The notes: generated by a model not told the origin, from the sequence alone. A DNA stretch of 10,006 nucleotides from Desulfamplus sp. (GCA_015232935.1 JADFYT010000065.1:1-10006); one strand, 5' to 3'. Shown: positions 1 to 7,305, counted from the first letter of the stretch. Numbers and translations: made by a program.

Positions 1-1
1 T

Positions 2-865
2 CCGGAGGTTATTCAGACCTCACATCTTCCAAAGAATGACCCACAGAGGAAGCTGCCTTCCATATATACTGACAGACATGCCCTTGCTGTGCTGATCTAC
101 ATGTACCTTCTGCTTCGCCATCCGCTAAGGGGAGACAAGGTGCATGATATTGATGACCCCCAACGCGACGAAGATCTCTCAATGGGAGAGAAGGCTCTCT
201 TCATTGAACATCCTTCTGACACATCAAACCGGATCAAAACCGAATATGTCAAATCCTCTGAACTGCCCTGGAAAGATACGGTGGCACTTCCATACACAAT
301 AACAGGACCATATCTGACCCCGCTTTTTGACAGAGCATTTATAGATGGACTCCACGCACCTGAAAAAAGACCCACTGCTGATGAGTGGGAACAGGCACTT
401 ATCAAAACGGTTGATCTTGTTCAGCCATGCCAGAATCCAGACTGTGAACAAAAATGGTATGTGTTTGACAATACAACAAAACCGGTCTGTCCCTTCTGCA
501 AGACCGCGTACAGGGGCAAGCTGCCTGTTCTGAACCTCTACTCATGCCATCTGAAGGGAAAATTCATGTCAGACAACCACAGACTGATGGTATATACAGA
601 ACAGTCTCTTTTTAAATGGCATATTAACCGGAAAGTTGTCCCAAATGAAAGATTGAGCCCTGACGAGAAAAAAAGGGTAGGATATTTTATATTGCACAAT
701 GGCAACTGGCTGCTTGTAAACCAGAACATTCCTGATCTTTATGACAATGGCCTGAAGAAGCATATCCCGCCAGGAAAAACAGCACTGCTTGAAGATGGAA
801 CCAGGCTTCTGTTTTCAAGAGAGGATGGAGGGCGTCTTGCGTTTGTGCAGATGGTTGAGGGTTGA
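2..865 (+). CDS. C-terminal part of a protein kinase-like protein with zinc ribbon (TerY-P triad type), 5' end outside window
   Basis: The frame is open from base 2, giving 287 visible residues, so the GTG at 89 is internal and not a start. The first visible residues, Pro-Glu-Val, fit the end of a kinase APE motif. Asp24 followed by a hydrophobic ALAVLIY helix fits subdomain IX, and KRPTADEW (about 122-129) fits the subdomain XI Arg region. A zinc ribbon follows, with Cys143, Cys148, Cys163 and Cys166 (CX4C...CX2C). About 100 C-terminal residues look like a beta-sandwich (WLLVNQ, then an IPPG...L.DG pattern), possibly FHA-like but without clear FHA phosphothreonine-binding residues. From family knowledge, such kinases lie beside PP2C phosphatase and vWA/TerY-like genes in stress or conflict systems. 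Those partners are not visible here and would lie to the left. The N-lobe and catalytic loop are off the edge, so kinase activity cannot be judged. No terminator is evident downstream. Confidence 0.75.
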   Translation, partial: PEVIQTSHLPKNDPQRKLPSIYTDRHALAVLIYMYLLLRHPLRGDKVHDIDDPQRDEDLSMGEKALFIEHPSDTSNRIKTEYVKSSELPWKDTVALPYTITGPYLTPLFDRAFIDGLHAPEKRPTADEWEQALIKTVDLVQPCQNPDCEQKWYVFDNTTKPVCPFCKTAYRGKLPVLNLYSCHLKGKFMSDNHRLMVYTEQSLFKWHINRKVVPNERLSPDEKKRVGYFILHNGNWLLVNQNIPDLYDNGLKKHIPPGKTALLEDGTRLLFSREDGGRLAFVQMVEG

Positions 866-1053
866 TGGTGCAGATGTTTATGGGTAACAGTGTAAATGAC
901 CTTAATCCAAAGCAAATTCTTATGTAAGAGCAACGAGATGTGCAACTTTTAAAATTAAACAGCCTGTAATGCCGGCAAGTCAGTTTTCTGATATTGTGGG
1001 CTCTGAGAAATCAGTACCAGCTATTTCACAGAGTTAGAAAAAATTGTGCGTCG

Positions 1054-1066
1054 CGTATATTATACG
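1054..1066. repeat. 13-bp palindrome, CGTATA-T-TATACG
   Basis: Two perfect 6-bp arms flank a single central base. It could be an operator half-site pair or chance in an AT-rich spacer. No promoter could be tied to it. Confidence 0.3.
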
Positions 1067-1179
1067 GACTCCTTACAGTCCTTATCAAAATTGGACATTC
1101 AATGAATGAGCTGATATATTTGATTTTTCAAAGCGGTATAACAGAAAAGAGCAGGGCACGCTCAAAAGGCCATTTCGAT

Positions 1180-1243
1180 TTTCATGGTTAGTGAGCAGTT
1201 GTATTTCATGGTTAGTGACCAAGTTGTATTTCATGGTTCGTGC
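1180..1243. repeat. Three direct copies of TTTCATGGTTAGTGA-like motif at 24-25 bp spacing
   Basis: Copies begin at 1180, 1204 and 1229. The first two are identical over 15 bp (TTTCATGGTTAGTGA); the third diverges at two positions (TTTCATGGTTCGTGC). The spacer GTTGTA also recurs after copies one and two, so the full unit is about 24 bp. Several spaced direct repeats of roughly this size are typical of IS21-family ends, where they serve as transposase sites, but no istA/istB-like gene is present. A regulatory array upstream of the next gene (start 1297) is the alternative. Confidence 0.6.
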
Positions 1244-1296
1244 ATCCGTCTATTCACAGTATGGCAGTTTGACCGTTTAAATCAAAAGAGTTTTAG

Positions 1297-1932
1297 ATGA
1301 AATATATACTTTTCAGTGACATTCATTTTGACATATCATCCTGCAAATCAATCATCAGAAAAACAGAAAATGCTGATATAGCAATTGGTGCGGGAGATTA
1401 TGCTCTGTTCAGAAAAGACTTGAAAAAAAGCATAAATCTTCTTTCCGGCATAAAAATTCCCACTGTTCTGGTTCCCGGAAATCATGAAACCTTAAGTGAA
1501 CTGACGGATGCCTGTGAGGGTCTGAATAACTTTCATGTTTTGCATGGAAATTCCGTGGAGATCAATGGCGTGGTATTTATGGGCATTGGCTGTGCCATAC
1601 CAATAACTCCCTTTTTGCCATGGTCTGTTGACCTTTCTGAAGAAGATGCACTAAAGTTTTTGTCAAAGCCTGTTCTATCACAACATGATAGAGACTTTGT
1701 TTTTATAACACACTCGCCACCTTTTGGCTGTCTTGATACAATGTACAAAAATAAAAATATTGGCAGTAAAACAATAAGAGCCTTTATTGAGCAATATAAC
1801 CCCTCTTTTGTTGTGTGCGGCCATATTCACGAGATGTGGAACCGGAAAAGTCATATCAACGGTATTCCGGTAATCAACTGCGGCCCCCAGGGGTATGAAT
1901 TTGAATATGACGGCCATGGTTCAGGGATTTAA
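1297..1932 (+). CDS. Calcineurin-like metallophosphoesterase
   Basis: A 211-residue protein with the ordered motifs of a class III metallophosphoesterase: Asp8-x-His10 (SDIHFD), GD at 33-34, GNHE at 61-64, His139 in THSPP, and GHIHE at 175-179. These supply the ligands of a two-metal site that hydrolyses phosphoester bonds. The length matches small single-domain cytosolic members; there is no signal peptide or membrane segment. The ATG at 1297 follows a modest AAAGAG ribosome site at 1285-1290. Substrate cannot be assigned from sequence; small relatives act on phosphodiesters, nucleotides or phosphoproteins. The gene stands alone, with about 430 bp before and 420 bp after it lacking convincing genes, and the repeat array lies just upstream. 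That isolation is consistent with an acquired gene but does not prove it. Confidence 0.88.
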   Translation: MKYILFSDIHFDISSCKSIIRKTENADIAIGAGDYALFRKDLKKSINLLSGIKIPTVLVPGNHETLSELTDACEGLNNFHVLHGNSVEINGVVFMGIGCAIPITPFLPWSVDLSEEDALKFLSKPVLSQHDRDFVFITHSPPFGCLDTMYKNKNIGSKTIRAFIEQYNPSFVVCGHIHEMWNRKSHINGIPVINCGPQGYEFEYDGHGSGI

Positions 1933-2349
1933 ATTTAATGATAATTGCAGCAAAGATACTTATCTTCTTGCATAATATATAAAAGAGCGTATAGTACCTG
2001 CTACTAACTTGTATTAAGTAGTAAGCAAATTCCATTCAGTTTTTCCTCGTTGACCTCGTTGTTTTTCTTACATCGTTTGTTTCCGTTGAAATTTTATGCT
2101 GATTACTTAAACTTGAGCAACAGCGTGAAACTTTATGTCAGGGAACTTATACCACACTTTATGATTCCGTTTTATCATAGTGCCTTTTTCAAGCCTCATC
2201 AGTCCGGTTCTGAAAGTCAACTTCCATCAGGGTCACTTTACAAGGCAATCAAATATAAGGCAGTCAAAACAAAATGTTTCAGTTCTTTCCAGAGTGCATG
2301 CAGATACCGGAGCGTTTGTCATGAGTAACCCGCCAGGTTTTATACTCAT
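1933..2349. other. Intergenic spacer with no convincing gene
   Basis: AT-rich, without a frame that reads like a protein; the longest plus-strand frame (2050-2328) starts at TTG and lacks a ribosome site. Small structures seen are a 6-bp hairpin AAGATA-CT-TATCTT (1953-1966) just after the metallophosphoesterase without a T-tract, a 9-bp tandem CCTCGTTGA/CCTCGTTG (2045-2061), and a near-repeat AAGGCA(A/G)TCAAA (2242-2253 and 2257-2268). It may include a long leader for the helicase gene, but I could not place a promoter. Confidence 0.45.
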
Positions 2350-2523
2350 ATGGAAAGGTCTGTTGCTAAAAAAACAAAGCCTTGTAATTTCATGATCCTG
2401 GAAAGAAAAAATACTGTTTACCCGGGACTTATTGAGAACTTACAGGCTTTTATGCAGACAAAAAAAGAATCACCAGCGGATCATGACGGATTCGCAGATC
2501 TGAGAGGCAGGAAAATATCCTGA
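2350..2523 (+). CDS. Possible small protein of 57 residues upstream of the helicase
   Basis: This ATG frame runs 57 codons to TGA and ends 30 bp before the helicase start. The product begins MERSVAKK, is charged, and is rich in Lys, Glu and Asp toward the end (KKESPADHDGFADLRGRK), with no membrane segment and normal-looking residue use. An internal Met (2392) gives a 43-residue alternative. The only ribosome-site candidate is a weak AGG 12 bases upstream of 2350, which argues against efficient translation. I do not recognise the family. It could be a true small gene co-transcribed with the helicase, a leader peptide, or chance. Confidence 0.35.
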   Translation: MERSVAKKTKPCNFMILERKNTVYPGLIENLQAFMQTKKESPADHDGFADLRGRKIS

Positions 2524-2553
2524 CAGATCACCACGCAATACATAGGAGTATTA

Positions 2554-3855
2554 ATGAGTTTTAAAGATTTTCAGCTTCACCCCAGGATAAATGCAGGCAT
2601 TGATGCCTGTGCCTACACAGAACCCACCCCGATCCAGAAAGAGGCTATTCCCCCGATCCTTGCCGGCCGTGACATTATTGGTCTTGCCCAGACAGGCACA
2701 GGCAAGACAGCGGCTTTTGTTCTCCCCCTTCTCCAGAGATTGCTTAACGGCCCCCGTAAAAAAATCAGAGCTCTTATTGTGGCTCCGACAAGAGAGCTTG
2801 CCGAGCAGATCCATGACAATATTGAAAAAATGGCACAGAAGACAGCCCTTAAGAGCGTTGTCTTATATGGCGGTGTTGGTAAGCAGCCACAGATCAGCAG
2901 AATCCGCTCAGGTGTAGAGATTGTAGTTGCCTGTCCCGGTCGTCTGCTTGATCTTTTTAACGAAAAGGTCATTAATCTAAGTGCAGTTGAGGTGCTGATC
3001 CTTGATGAGGCAGACCACATGTTTGACAAGGGGTTTCTTCCTGATATCAGAAGGATCATCAGGCAGTTGCCCAGGGATCGTCAATCGCTGGTTTTCTCCG
3101 CAACCATGCCCAAAGAGATCCGCCATTTAGCAGAAGAGGTGCTGCAAAATCCGGTAACTGTACAGATCAACCATACCCTGCCAGCCCCTACAATTTCTCA
3201 TGCTCTGTTTCAGGTTGCCAAAGAGCAGAAGACGTCTTTGCTAAAGAACATAATAAAAGAGCGGGAGATGACCTCCACGCTTGTTTTTACCCGCACCAAG
3301 CACAGGGCAAAGAGCCTTGCTCTGCATCTTCAGAAGGCAGGATACAGTGCGGCTTCCCTTCAGGGCAATCTTTCCCAGCAGAAACGTCAGCAGGCACTGG
3401 ATGGATTCAGGGACGGAACCTTCAAAATCCTTGTTGCCACAGACATTGCAGCTCGCGGCATTGATGTTCTTGGCATTTCCCATGTCATAAATTATGATGT
3501 TCCTGATACGGCTGAAACCTATACCCACCGTACCGGTCGTACAGGCAGAGCAACAAGGAGCGGTCAGGCACTGAGCTTTGCAAGCCAGGAGGACAGCAGG
3601 ATGATATCTCTTATTGAACACAATCTTGGGAAAAAAATGCTCAGAGAGGTACCGCCAGCTTCTGCCTGTGAAAGAAAAGAGGATATTTGTGAAGAAAAAA
3701 GCACAACTTTTTCACACCAGGTACCTCAAAGAAGGAGGGCAGTTCCCTCACACCAGAGTCCCCAAAAGCGGTCGGTTGCTGATAGCGGCACCAGGAAGCG
3801 TAGCGGTTCTATCGCACGCACCTTATCTTCAGTAAAAAGAAGAGACCCGGCTTGA
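2554..3855 (+). CDS. DEAD-box ATP-dependent RNA helicase (RhlE-like)
   Basis: A 433-residue protein with the full DEAD-box set: upstream Phe6 and Q motif around Gln28 (PTPIQKEAI), Walker A AQTGTGKT at 45-52, PTRELA at 78-83, GG at 106-107, PGRLLD at 128-133, DEAD at 151-154, SAT at 182-184, TDIAARG at 296-302 and HRTGRTGR at 325-332. It should use ATP to unwind short RNA duplexes in ribosome assembly, mRNA decay or cold adaptation. The tail after about residue 362 is rich in Arg, Lys, Ser and Gln and probably binds RNA nonspecifically. The start is fixed by a strong TAGGAG at 2543-2548, five bases before the ATG. RhlE-type is the best subgroup guess from the short basic tail and core motifs. 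A cold-shock protein gene follows 112 bp downstream on the same strand. Confidence 0.95.
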   Translation: MSFKDFQLHPRINAGIDACAYTEPTPIQKEAIPPILAGRDIIGLAQTGTGKTAAFVLPLLQRLLNGPRKKIRALIVAPTRELAEQIHDNIEKMAQKTALKSVVLYGGVGKQPQISRIRSGVEIVVACPGRLLDLFNEKVINLSAVEVLILDEADHMFDKGFLPDIRRIIRQLPRDRQSLVFSATMPKEIRHLAEEVLQNPVTVQINHTLPAPTISHALFQVAKEQKTSLLKNIIKEREMTSTLVFTRTKHRAKSLALHLQKAGYSAASLQGNLSQQKRQQALDGFRDGTFKILVATDIAARGIDVLGISHVINYDVPDTAETYTHRTGRTGRATRSGQALSFASQEDSRMISLIEHNLGKKMLREVPPASACERKEDICEEKSTTFSHQVPQRRRAVPSHQSPQKRSVADSGTRKRSGSIARTLSSVKRRDPA

Positions 3856-3869
3856 CGATAATCTGTTTT

Positions 3870-3917
3870 GTCTGGGCACCCAGACTTCCAGACGAAGCAT
3901 TGAGTAATGCTTCGTCT
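3870..3917 (+). promoter_or_regulatory. Two tandem hairpins between the helicase and cold-shock genes
   Basis: The first hairpin is GTCTGGG-CA-CCCAGAC (3870-3885). The second is a perfect 12-bp stem, AGACGAAGCATT and its complement, around a GAGT loop (3890-3917). The second is followed by CTATAAAAAA and not by a T-run, so it is a poor intrinsic terminator for plus-strand transcription. It may be a leader structure of the cold-shock mRNA, a processing or stability element, or a weak terminator for the helicase. Confidence 0.6.
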
Positions 3918-3967
3918 CTATAAAAAAGTGGCTTCAAAAGGAGCCGATTACAAAGGAGCAACACAAG

Positions 3968-4168
3968 ATGGCTGAAGGTACAGTAAAGTGGTTTAATGAT
4001 TCAAAAGGTTTTGGTTTTATTGAGCAGGATGGTGGAAAGGATGTGTTTGTACACCATTCAGCAATCCAGTCACAGGGATTCAAATCTCTTGCGGAAGGCG
4101 CGAGAGTTACTTTTAATGTTGTCCAGGGACCCAAAGGACCTGCCGCAGCAGATGTTGTACAGCATTAA
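3968..4168 (+). CDS. CspA-family cold-shock protein (single CSD)
   Basis: A 66-residue protein of standard length for the family, forming one five-stranded OB-fold. RNP1 is KGFGFI at 13-18 and RNP2 is VFVHH at 26-30, with the aromatic residues Trp8, Phe15, Phe17, Phe27 and His29 that stack on nucleic acid. It binds single-stranded RNA or DNA and melts secondary structure; family members act in cold acclimation or as general RNA chaperones. The ATG is preceded by AAGGAG (3953-3958). A second, similar AAAAGGAG (3936-3943) lies 17 bases further upstream, within a repeated CAAAAGGAG/CAAAGGAG pattern. Two tandem hairpins precede the gene and a strong terminator follows. Whether it is cold-induced or constitutive cannot be told from the sequence. 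Confidence 0.96.
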   Translation: MAEGTVKWFNDSKGFGFIEQDGGKDVFVHHSAIQSQGFKSLAEGARVTFNVVQGPKGPAAADVVQH

Positions 4169-4181
4169 GAGCTGATAGCTA

Positions 4182-4227
4182 AAACAATAAAGACCCTGTA
4201 TTCTCTTTTGCAGGGTCTTTATTGTTT
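4182..4227. terminator. Bidirectional intrinsic terminator
   Basis: A perfect 17-bp stem (AAACAATAAAGACCCTG at 4182-4198 and its complement at 4211-4227) encloses a 12-base loop. The GC-rich core with A-rich left and T-rich right flanks works in both directions. It ends the cold-shock gene on the plus strand and the M42 peptidase gene, which stops at 4272, on the minus strand. Confidence 0.92.
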
Positions 4228-4271
4228 GAGACCATAATCAATGAGGAAAATCCCGGGACAAGATCATAAAT

Positions 4272-5399
4272 TCAAGTCTCTATCTGGATCAGATCCCGTA
4301 CCGGCTGATGCGGAAAACCCTTGAGCGGGCCAATGTCATGCTGATCTCTTGAAAAGGTAGGGTCGCTTTGCATATAGCAATAGATAATTTTTGCAGTTTG
4401 ACGCAAGGATTCCATATGGGTACGCTCATAACCATGAGAGCCGTCAATGCCAAAACCTATCAATGCTGTTCTTGTATCACTTCCTGATTCAATGGCTGAT
4501 GCAGAATCAGATCGGTAAAATTTAAACAGATCCTTTTTGAAGCTGATCCCGTTTTCCCGGCAAAGACGGGCAAGTTTTTTATTAAGATGATAGTCAAACG
4601 GGCCTGCCTGATCCATCATTGCAATAGTTACAGCATGTTCTGATGAGTTCTGATGTTCTGAGACCATTGCACAATCAATAACGATCATCTCGTTGATATC
4701 ACTGTAAAGAACCTCGGTCGCACCAATGCCGACCTCCTCAAAAATGGTGAAAAGAAGATGGCAATCCACTGGTATGGAAATTTTATTGTCAGTGATATAT
4801 CTGGCAACAGACAGAAGAATGGCTGTTCCTGCTTTGTTATCAAGATGGCGGGAGTTGATATAGCCGTTTGGAACAATTTCTGGATTGGCATCAAACGAGA
4901 TGAAATCCCCTATGTCAAATCCCTTTGCAATCAGGTCATCTTTTGAAGAGCAGTCCAGGTCAACCCGCACCTCGACATGATCCCAGTCAACAGGCTGGCT
5001 GTCGACCTCCTGACCAAATACATGCCCGGATGCCTTCAGTGGCATCACCGTTCCTCTGTACTGCATCCCTGAAGTGTAAACAGTAACTCTTGCCCCTTCA
5101 GCAAACCTGCTTGACCAGGTTCCTACAGGAGACAGTGCGAGTCTGCCGTTGGATTTAAGACGGCTAACCATCCCCCCCAGTGTGTCAAGATGAACGCATA
5201 TCGCACGGTCATGCAGGCTTTGTGTCCCTGGAATAGTGGCCCTGATGGCACCTCTTCTTGTAACTTCATGGTGTATGCCCATTTTTTCAAGTTCCGCACA
5301 GACATAGTGAACGATCTGATCAGTATAACCAGCAGGGCTTGGAATGTTAAGCATTGATAATAGTTGAGAGGAGAGATACTCCTCATCAAGATTGAACAT
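4272..5399 (-). CDS. M42-family metallopeptidase of the NAGGN osmoprotectant cluster
   Basis: The product is 375 residues when started at the ATG at 5399, which has GGAG seven bases upstream. A start at 5453 would add 18 residues without a ribosome site, and that reading is rejected. Residues expected for a di-zinc M42/M18-like aminopeptidase are present: His70 and Asp72 in HLDTLG, bridging Asp187 in RHLDNKAG, Glu221 (general base) and Glu222 in FEEVGIG, Asp242 in VIDCAM, and His322 near GSHGYE. The protein is cytosolic with no signal peptide. Its place after ngg and asnO matches the known three-gene arrangement in which a specialised M42 hydrolase accompanies NAGGN synthesis. Its role there is not established; trimming or recycling of NAGGN or its precursor dipeptide is an inference. 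It is separated from ngg by 163 bp, which may carry its own promoter. Confidence 0.92.
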   Translation of the reverse strand: MFNLDEEYLSSQLLSMLNIPSPAGYTDQIVHYVCAELEKMGIHHEVTRRGAIRATIPGTQSLHDRAICVHLDTLGGMVSRLKSNGRLALSPVGTWSSRFAEGARVTVYTSGMQYRGTVMPLKASGHVFGQEVDSQPVDWDHVEVRVDLDCSSKDDLIAKGFDIGDFISFDANPEIVPNGYINSRHLDNKAGTAILLSVARYITDNKISIPVDCHLLFTIFEEVGIGATEVLYSDINEMIVIDCAMVSEHQNSSEHAVTIAMMDQAGPFDYHLNKKLARLCRENGISFKKDLFKFYRSDSASAIESGSDTRTALIGFGIDGSHGYERTHMESLRQTAKIIYCYMQSDPTFSRDQHDIGPLKGFPHQPVRDLIQIET

Positions 5400-5423
5400 G
5401 ATATAACTCCATTGTTGAATTGT

Positions 5424-5453
5424 TTTGTAATGACGGCAATTAAAAGCTGTCAA
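5424..5453 (-). promoter_or_regulatory. Possible sigma-70 promoter for the M42 peptidase gene
   Basis: Read on the minus strand, a consensus TTGACA (5453-5448) is followed after 18 bases by TACAAA (5429-5424, four of six matches). It sits about 25 bases before the ATG and its GGAG site. The TTGACA lies in one arm of an 8-bp inverted repeat, CTGTCAAT (5447-5454) and ATTGACAG (5483-5490), that could act as an operator. The -10 element is weak, so this is tentative. Confidence 0.4.
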
Positions 5454-5504
5454 TCCGTCTGTTTCAGGCTTGTTGGGAGGCCATTGACAGACTTTTCTGC
5501 AAAA

Positions 5505-5533
5505 CCGGATTTTACAATCCCTGATTGTACCGG
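5505..5533. repeat. Interrupted hairpin between ngg and the M42 gene
   Basis: A perfect TACAATC-CCT-GATTGTA stem-loop (5513-5529) is flanked by CCGG on both sides (5505-5508 and 5530-5533), with a four-base bulge on one side. There is no T-tract on the minus strand, so it is more likely an RNA processing or stability element, or an operator, than a terminator. Confidence 0.5.
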
Positions 5534-5562
5534 GTTAAAAGTGAGTTCTGCGGGAGGTCTTA

Positions 5563-7305
5563 TTATGATGCAGAAACAATTGTTTCAGGAAAAAGAAAAT
5601 CAATAAATTTCTCCGCAGTAGGCTGAGGTTCGTGGTTGGCAAGGCCGGGCCGCTCGTTAGCCTCAATAACTGCGTACTCATCTGCCTCAACATCCTTGAC
5701 CATAAGATCAAGGCCAGTTACAGGAATGTCAAGAGCTGCCGCAGCCTTGACGGCAACCGATTTCAAGCTCTCTGACAATCTTTCGGTAACATCGTGTATG
5801 GTTCCGCCTGTGTGCAGATTGGCGGTTTTTCTTACAATCAGGATCTCTTTGTTGGGAAGCACATCCTCATATTCATACCCTTCTGTCCTTATGCACCTTA
5901 AGGTTTCATCGTCTATCGGTATGTGGCTCTCTCCATCTGTTGCTGCCATTCTTCTTCGATTATATTTTTTGACAAGTTCTATAACCGTGTGCTGACCCGT
6001 TCCTGTTATGGATGGCGGCCTGCGGACAGCTCCTGCCACAACCTCCTGGTTTATTACGATTATTCTCAGATCCTCTCCTTGAATATACTCTTCAATGGCA
6101 ACGTTGTCACAAACCTTTTTGGCGTTAAGAAGAGCGTTCTTGAGTTCCTCTTCACTTGAAATATCAACGCTTATCCCGTCTCCTTGCTCTCCTTGAACAG
6201 GTTTTACCACCACTCTTTTCATCTCTTTCATGAAATCAAGAGACTCCTGATGGTCTTGATGTATAATCTGACGTGGAACCGAGATGCCTGCATTTTTTAA
6301 AATTTTGCTGGTCAGGCGTTTGCTGTCACATTTTGTCATGGCAACGGCTGTAGTCATTTCAGAAAGGGATTCCCTGCATGAGATTGACTTGCATCCAAGC
6401 GTCAGCTTGAAAAGACCTGCCTCTTCATCCAGTATGTCAATACAGATTCCCCGCCTTCTTGCTTCATCCACGATTATTCTGGCATAGGGGTTCAGATTGT
6501 GATTGGATTGAGGTGTGGCTGCCACATAGAGGTGCTCATTGATGGGATTTTTTCGTTTGACGCAAAAAGCCGGAATCCTCTGGAATCCAAGTTTCTCATA
6601 AAGGTTTATGGCACTCTGGTTATCATGCATGACAGATATATCCACAAAAGCCCGGCCTTTTGTAAAATAGTGCTCCAGAAGGTGACGAACCAGAGCCATC
6701 CCGACACCGGGAAGATCACTTTGCGGATCAACAGCAAGCGACCAGAGGCTTGCTCCGTTTTCAGGGTCATCAAATGATCGTACATGATCCACACCGGTTA
6801 CCGTGCCTATAATCCGTTTGTCAGAAAGATTTTTTGCCACAAGATATGTTCTCTCCTTTCCTGCACGATTGCTAAGGATAAAATCAGGGTCTGCCCCTTT
6901 CATATGACAGGCAGAGTAGATTCTGTTTGTCTCTTTTGCCTCTTCAATTGTTGACAGACGGCACACTGAAAACGGCTCGGAATCCATTTTTCCGGGTCGG
7001 TAGCTATGTGACCACATCCTGAAAGTATGCGAAGGATCAAGAAACAGTTTGTCAGGAGCCATAGCCACAACAACATGAGGGTCAATTATATACATGGCGA
7101 TATCCCTGCTGTCATAACCGTGAGAGCACATTGCATCCGCGATCTGGCGGTTTGATTTAAAAGTGTGGGCAAATACAAGCCTGCCCCAGCCCATCTCCAC
7201 CCAGGTGTCGGATTTCATGTTCCTGGTTTCTGGCGTATCCATTCGTTCCCAGTTTCTCAGGGACTGACCATACTTTTTTCCAATTCGGTATTTTGATCGG
7301 TTCAT
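5563..7305 (-). CDS. ngg: N-acetylglutaminylglutamine synthetase (GNAT + ATP-grasp fusion)
   Basis: The product is 580 residues from the ATG at 7305, with AAGGAG at 7323-7318, twelve bases upstream. A frame-open start at 7371 would overlap the asnO end and lacks this site. The first half carries a GNAT acetyltransferase domain (about 110-255), with an acetyl-CoA pyrophosphate loop LPGVGMALV (198-206) and NQSAINLYEKLGF (229-241). The second half is an ATP-grasp ligase (about 310-575), with VVVKP (365-369), QGDGIS, an EEYIQGED segment (405-412), TGLDLMVKD and VIEANERPGL near the end. Members with this fusion make N-acetylglutaminylglutamine from two glutamines and acetyl-CoA, using ATP, in osmoprotectant NAGGN synthesis. 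The start lies 17 bp after the asnO stop, so the two are surely co-transcribed. Length and domain order are normal, with no visible defects. Confidence 0.93.
   Translation of the reverse strand: MNRSKYRIGKKYGQSLRNWERMDTPETRNMKSDTWVEMGWGRLVFAHTFKSNRQIADAMCSHGYDSRDIAMYIIDPHVVVAMAPDKLFLDPSHTFRMWSHSYRPGKMDSEPFSVCRLSTIEEAKETNRIYSACHMKGADPDFILSNRAGKERTYLVAKNLSDKRIIGTVTGVDHVRSFDDPENGASLWSLAVDPQSDLPGVGMALVRHLLEHYFTKGRAFVDISVMHDNQSAINLYEKLGFQRIPAFCVKRKNPINEHLYVAATPQSNHNLNPYARIIVDEARRRGICIDILDEEAGLFKLTLGCKSISCRESLSEMTTAVAMTKCDSKRLTSKILKNAGISVPRQIIHQDHQESLDFMKEMKRVVVKPVQGEQGDGISVDISSEEELKNALLNAKKVCDNVAIEEYIQGEDLRIIVINQEVVAGAVRRPPSITGTGQHTVIELVKKYNRRRMAATDGESHIPIDDETLRCIRTEGYEYEDVLPNKEILIVRKTANLHTGGTIHDVTERLSESLKSVAVKAAAALDIPVTGLDLMVKDVEADEYAVIEANERPGLANHEPQPTAEKFIDFLFPETIVSAS

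Larger units (their letters stand above)
866..1296. other. Intergenic spacer with no convincing gene
   Basis: No ORF here has plausible composition or a ribosome binding site. The only long plus-strand frame (994-1191) opens at a TTG and reads as low-quality sequence. The stretch does hold a short palindrome (1054-1066), a weak GGACT/AGTCC hairpin just after it (1066-1081), and a triple direct repeat (1180-1243). These are listed separately. It may be a degraded accessory or mobile-element junction, which is an inference. Confidence 0.5.

Noticed and set aside
89..865. Reading the kinase fragment as a complete gene starting at GTG 89
   Set aside because: The frame is open to the left edge and the 29 upstream codons read as kinase sequence (Pro-Glu-Val and the subdomain IX Asp), so the start is outside the window.
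994..1191. Plus-strand frame of 65 codons in the spacer
   Set aside because: It has a TTG start, no ribosome site and unconvincing composition, and it ends inside the direct-repeat array.
1180..1243. CRISPR array
   Set aside because: Only three 15-bp units with near-identical 9-10 bp spacers are present and there is no cas gene; CRISPR repeats and spacers are longer and spacers are unique.
2050..2328. Plus-strand frame of 92 codons after the metallophosphoesterase
   Set aside because: It has a TTG start without a ribosome site, and its content of aromatic, Ser, Cys and His residues is typical of noncoding AT-rich DNA.
3890..3917. Hairpin as a classical intrinsic terminator of the helicase gene
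   Set aside because: The stem is strong but is followed by an A-rich tract and not T's, so it is listed as a regulatory structure.
5400..5453. Longer N terminus for the M42 peptidase from 5453
   Set aside because: The extra 18 residues lack a ribosome site and family similarity, whereas the ATG at 5399 has GGAG at good spacing.
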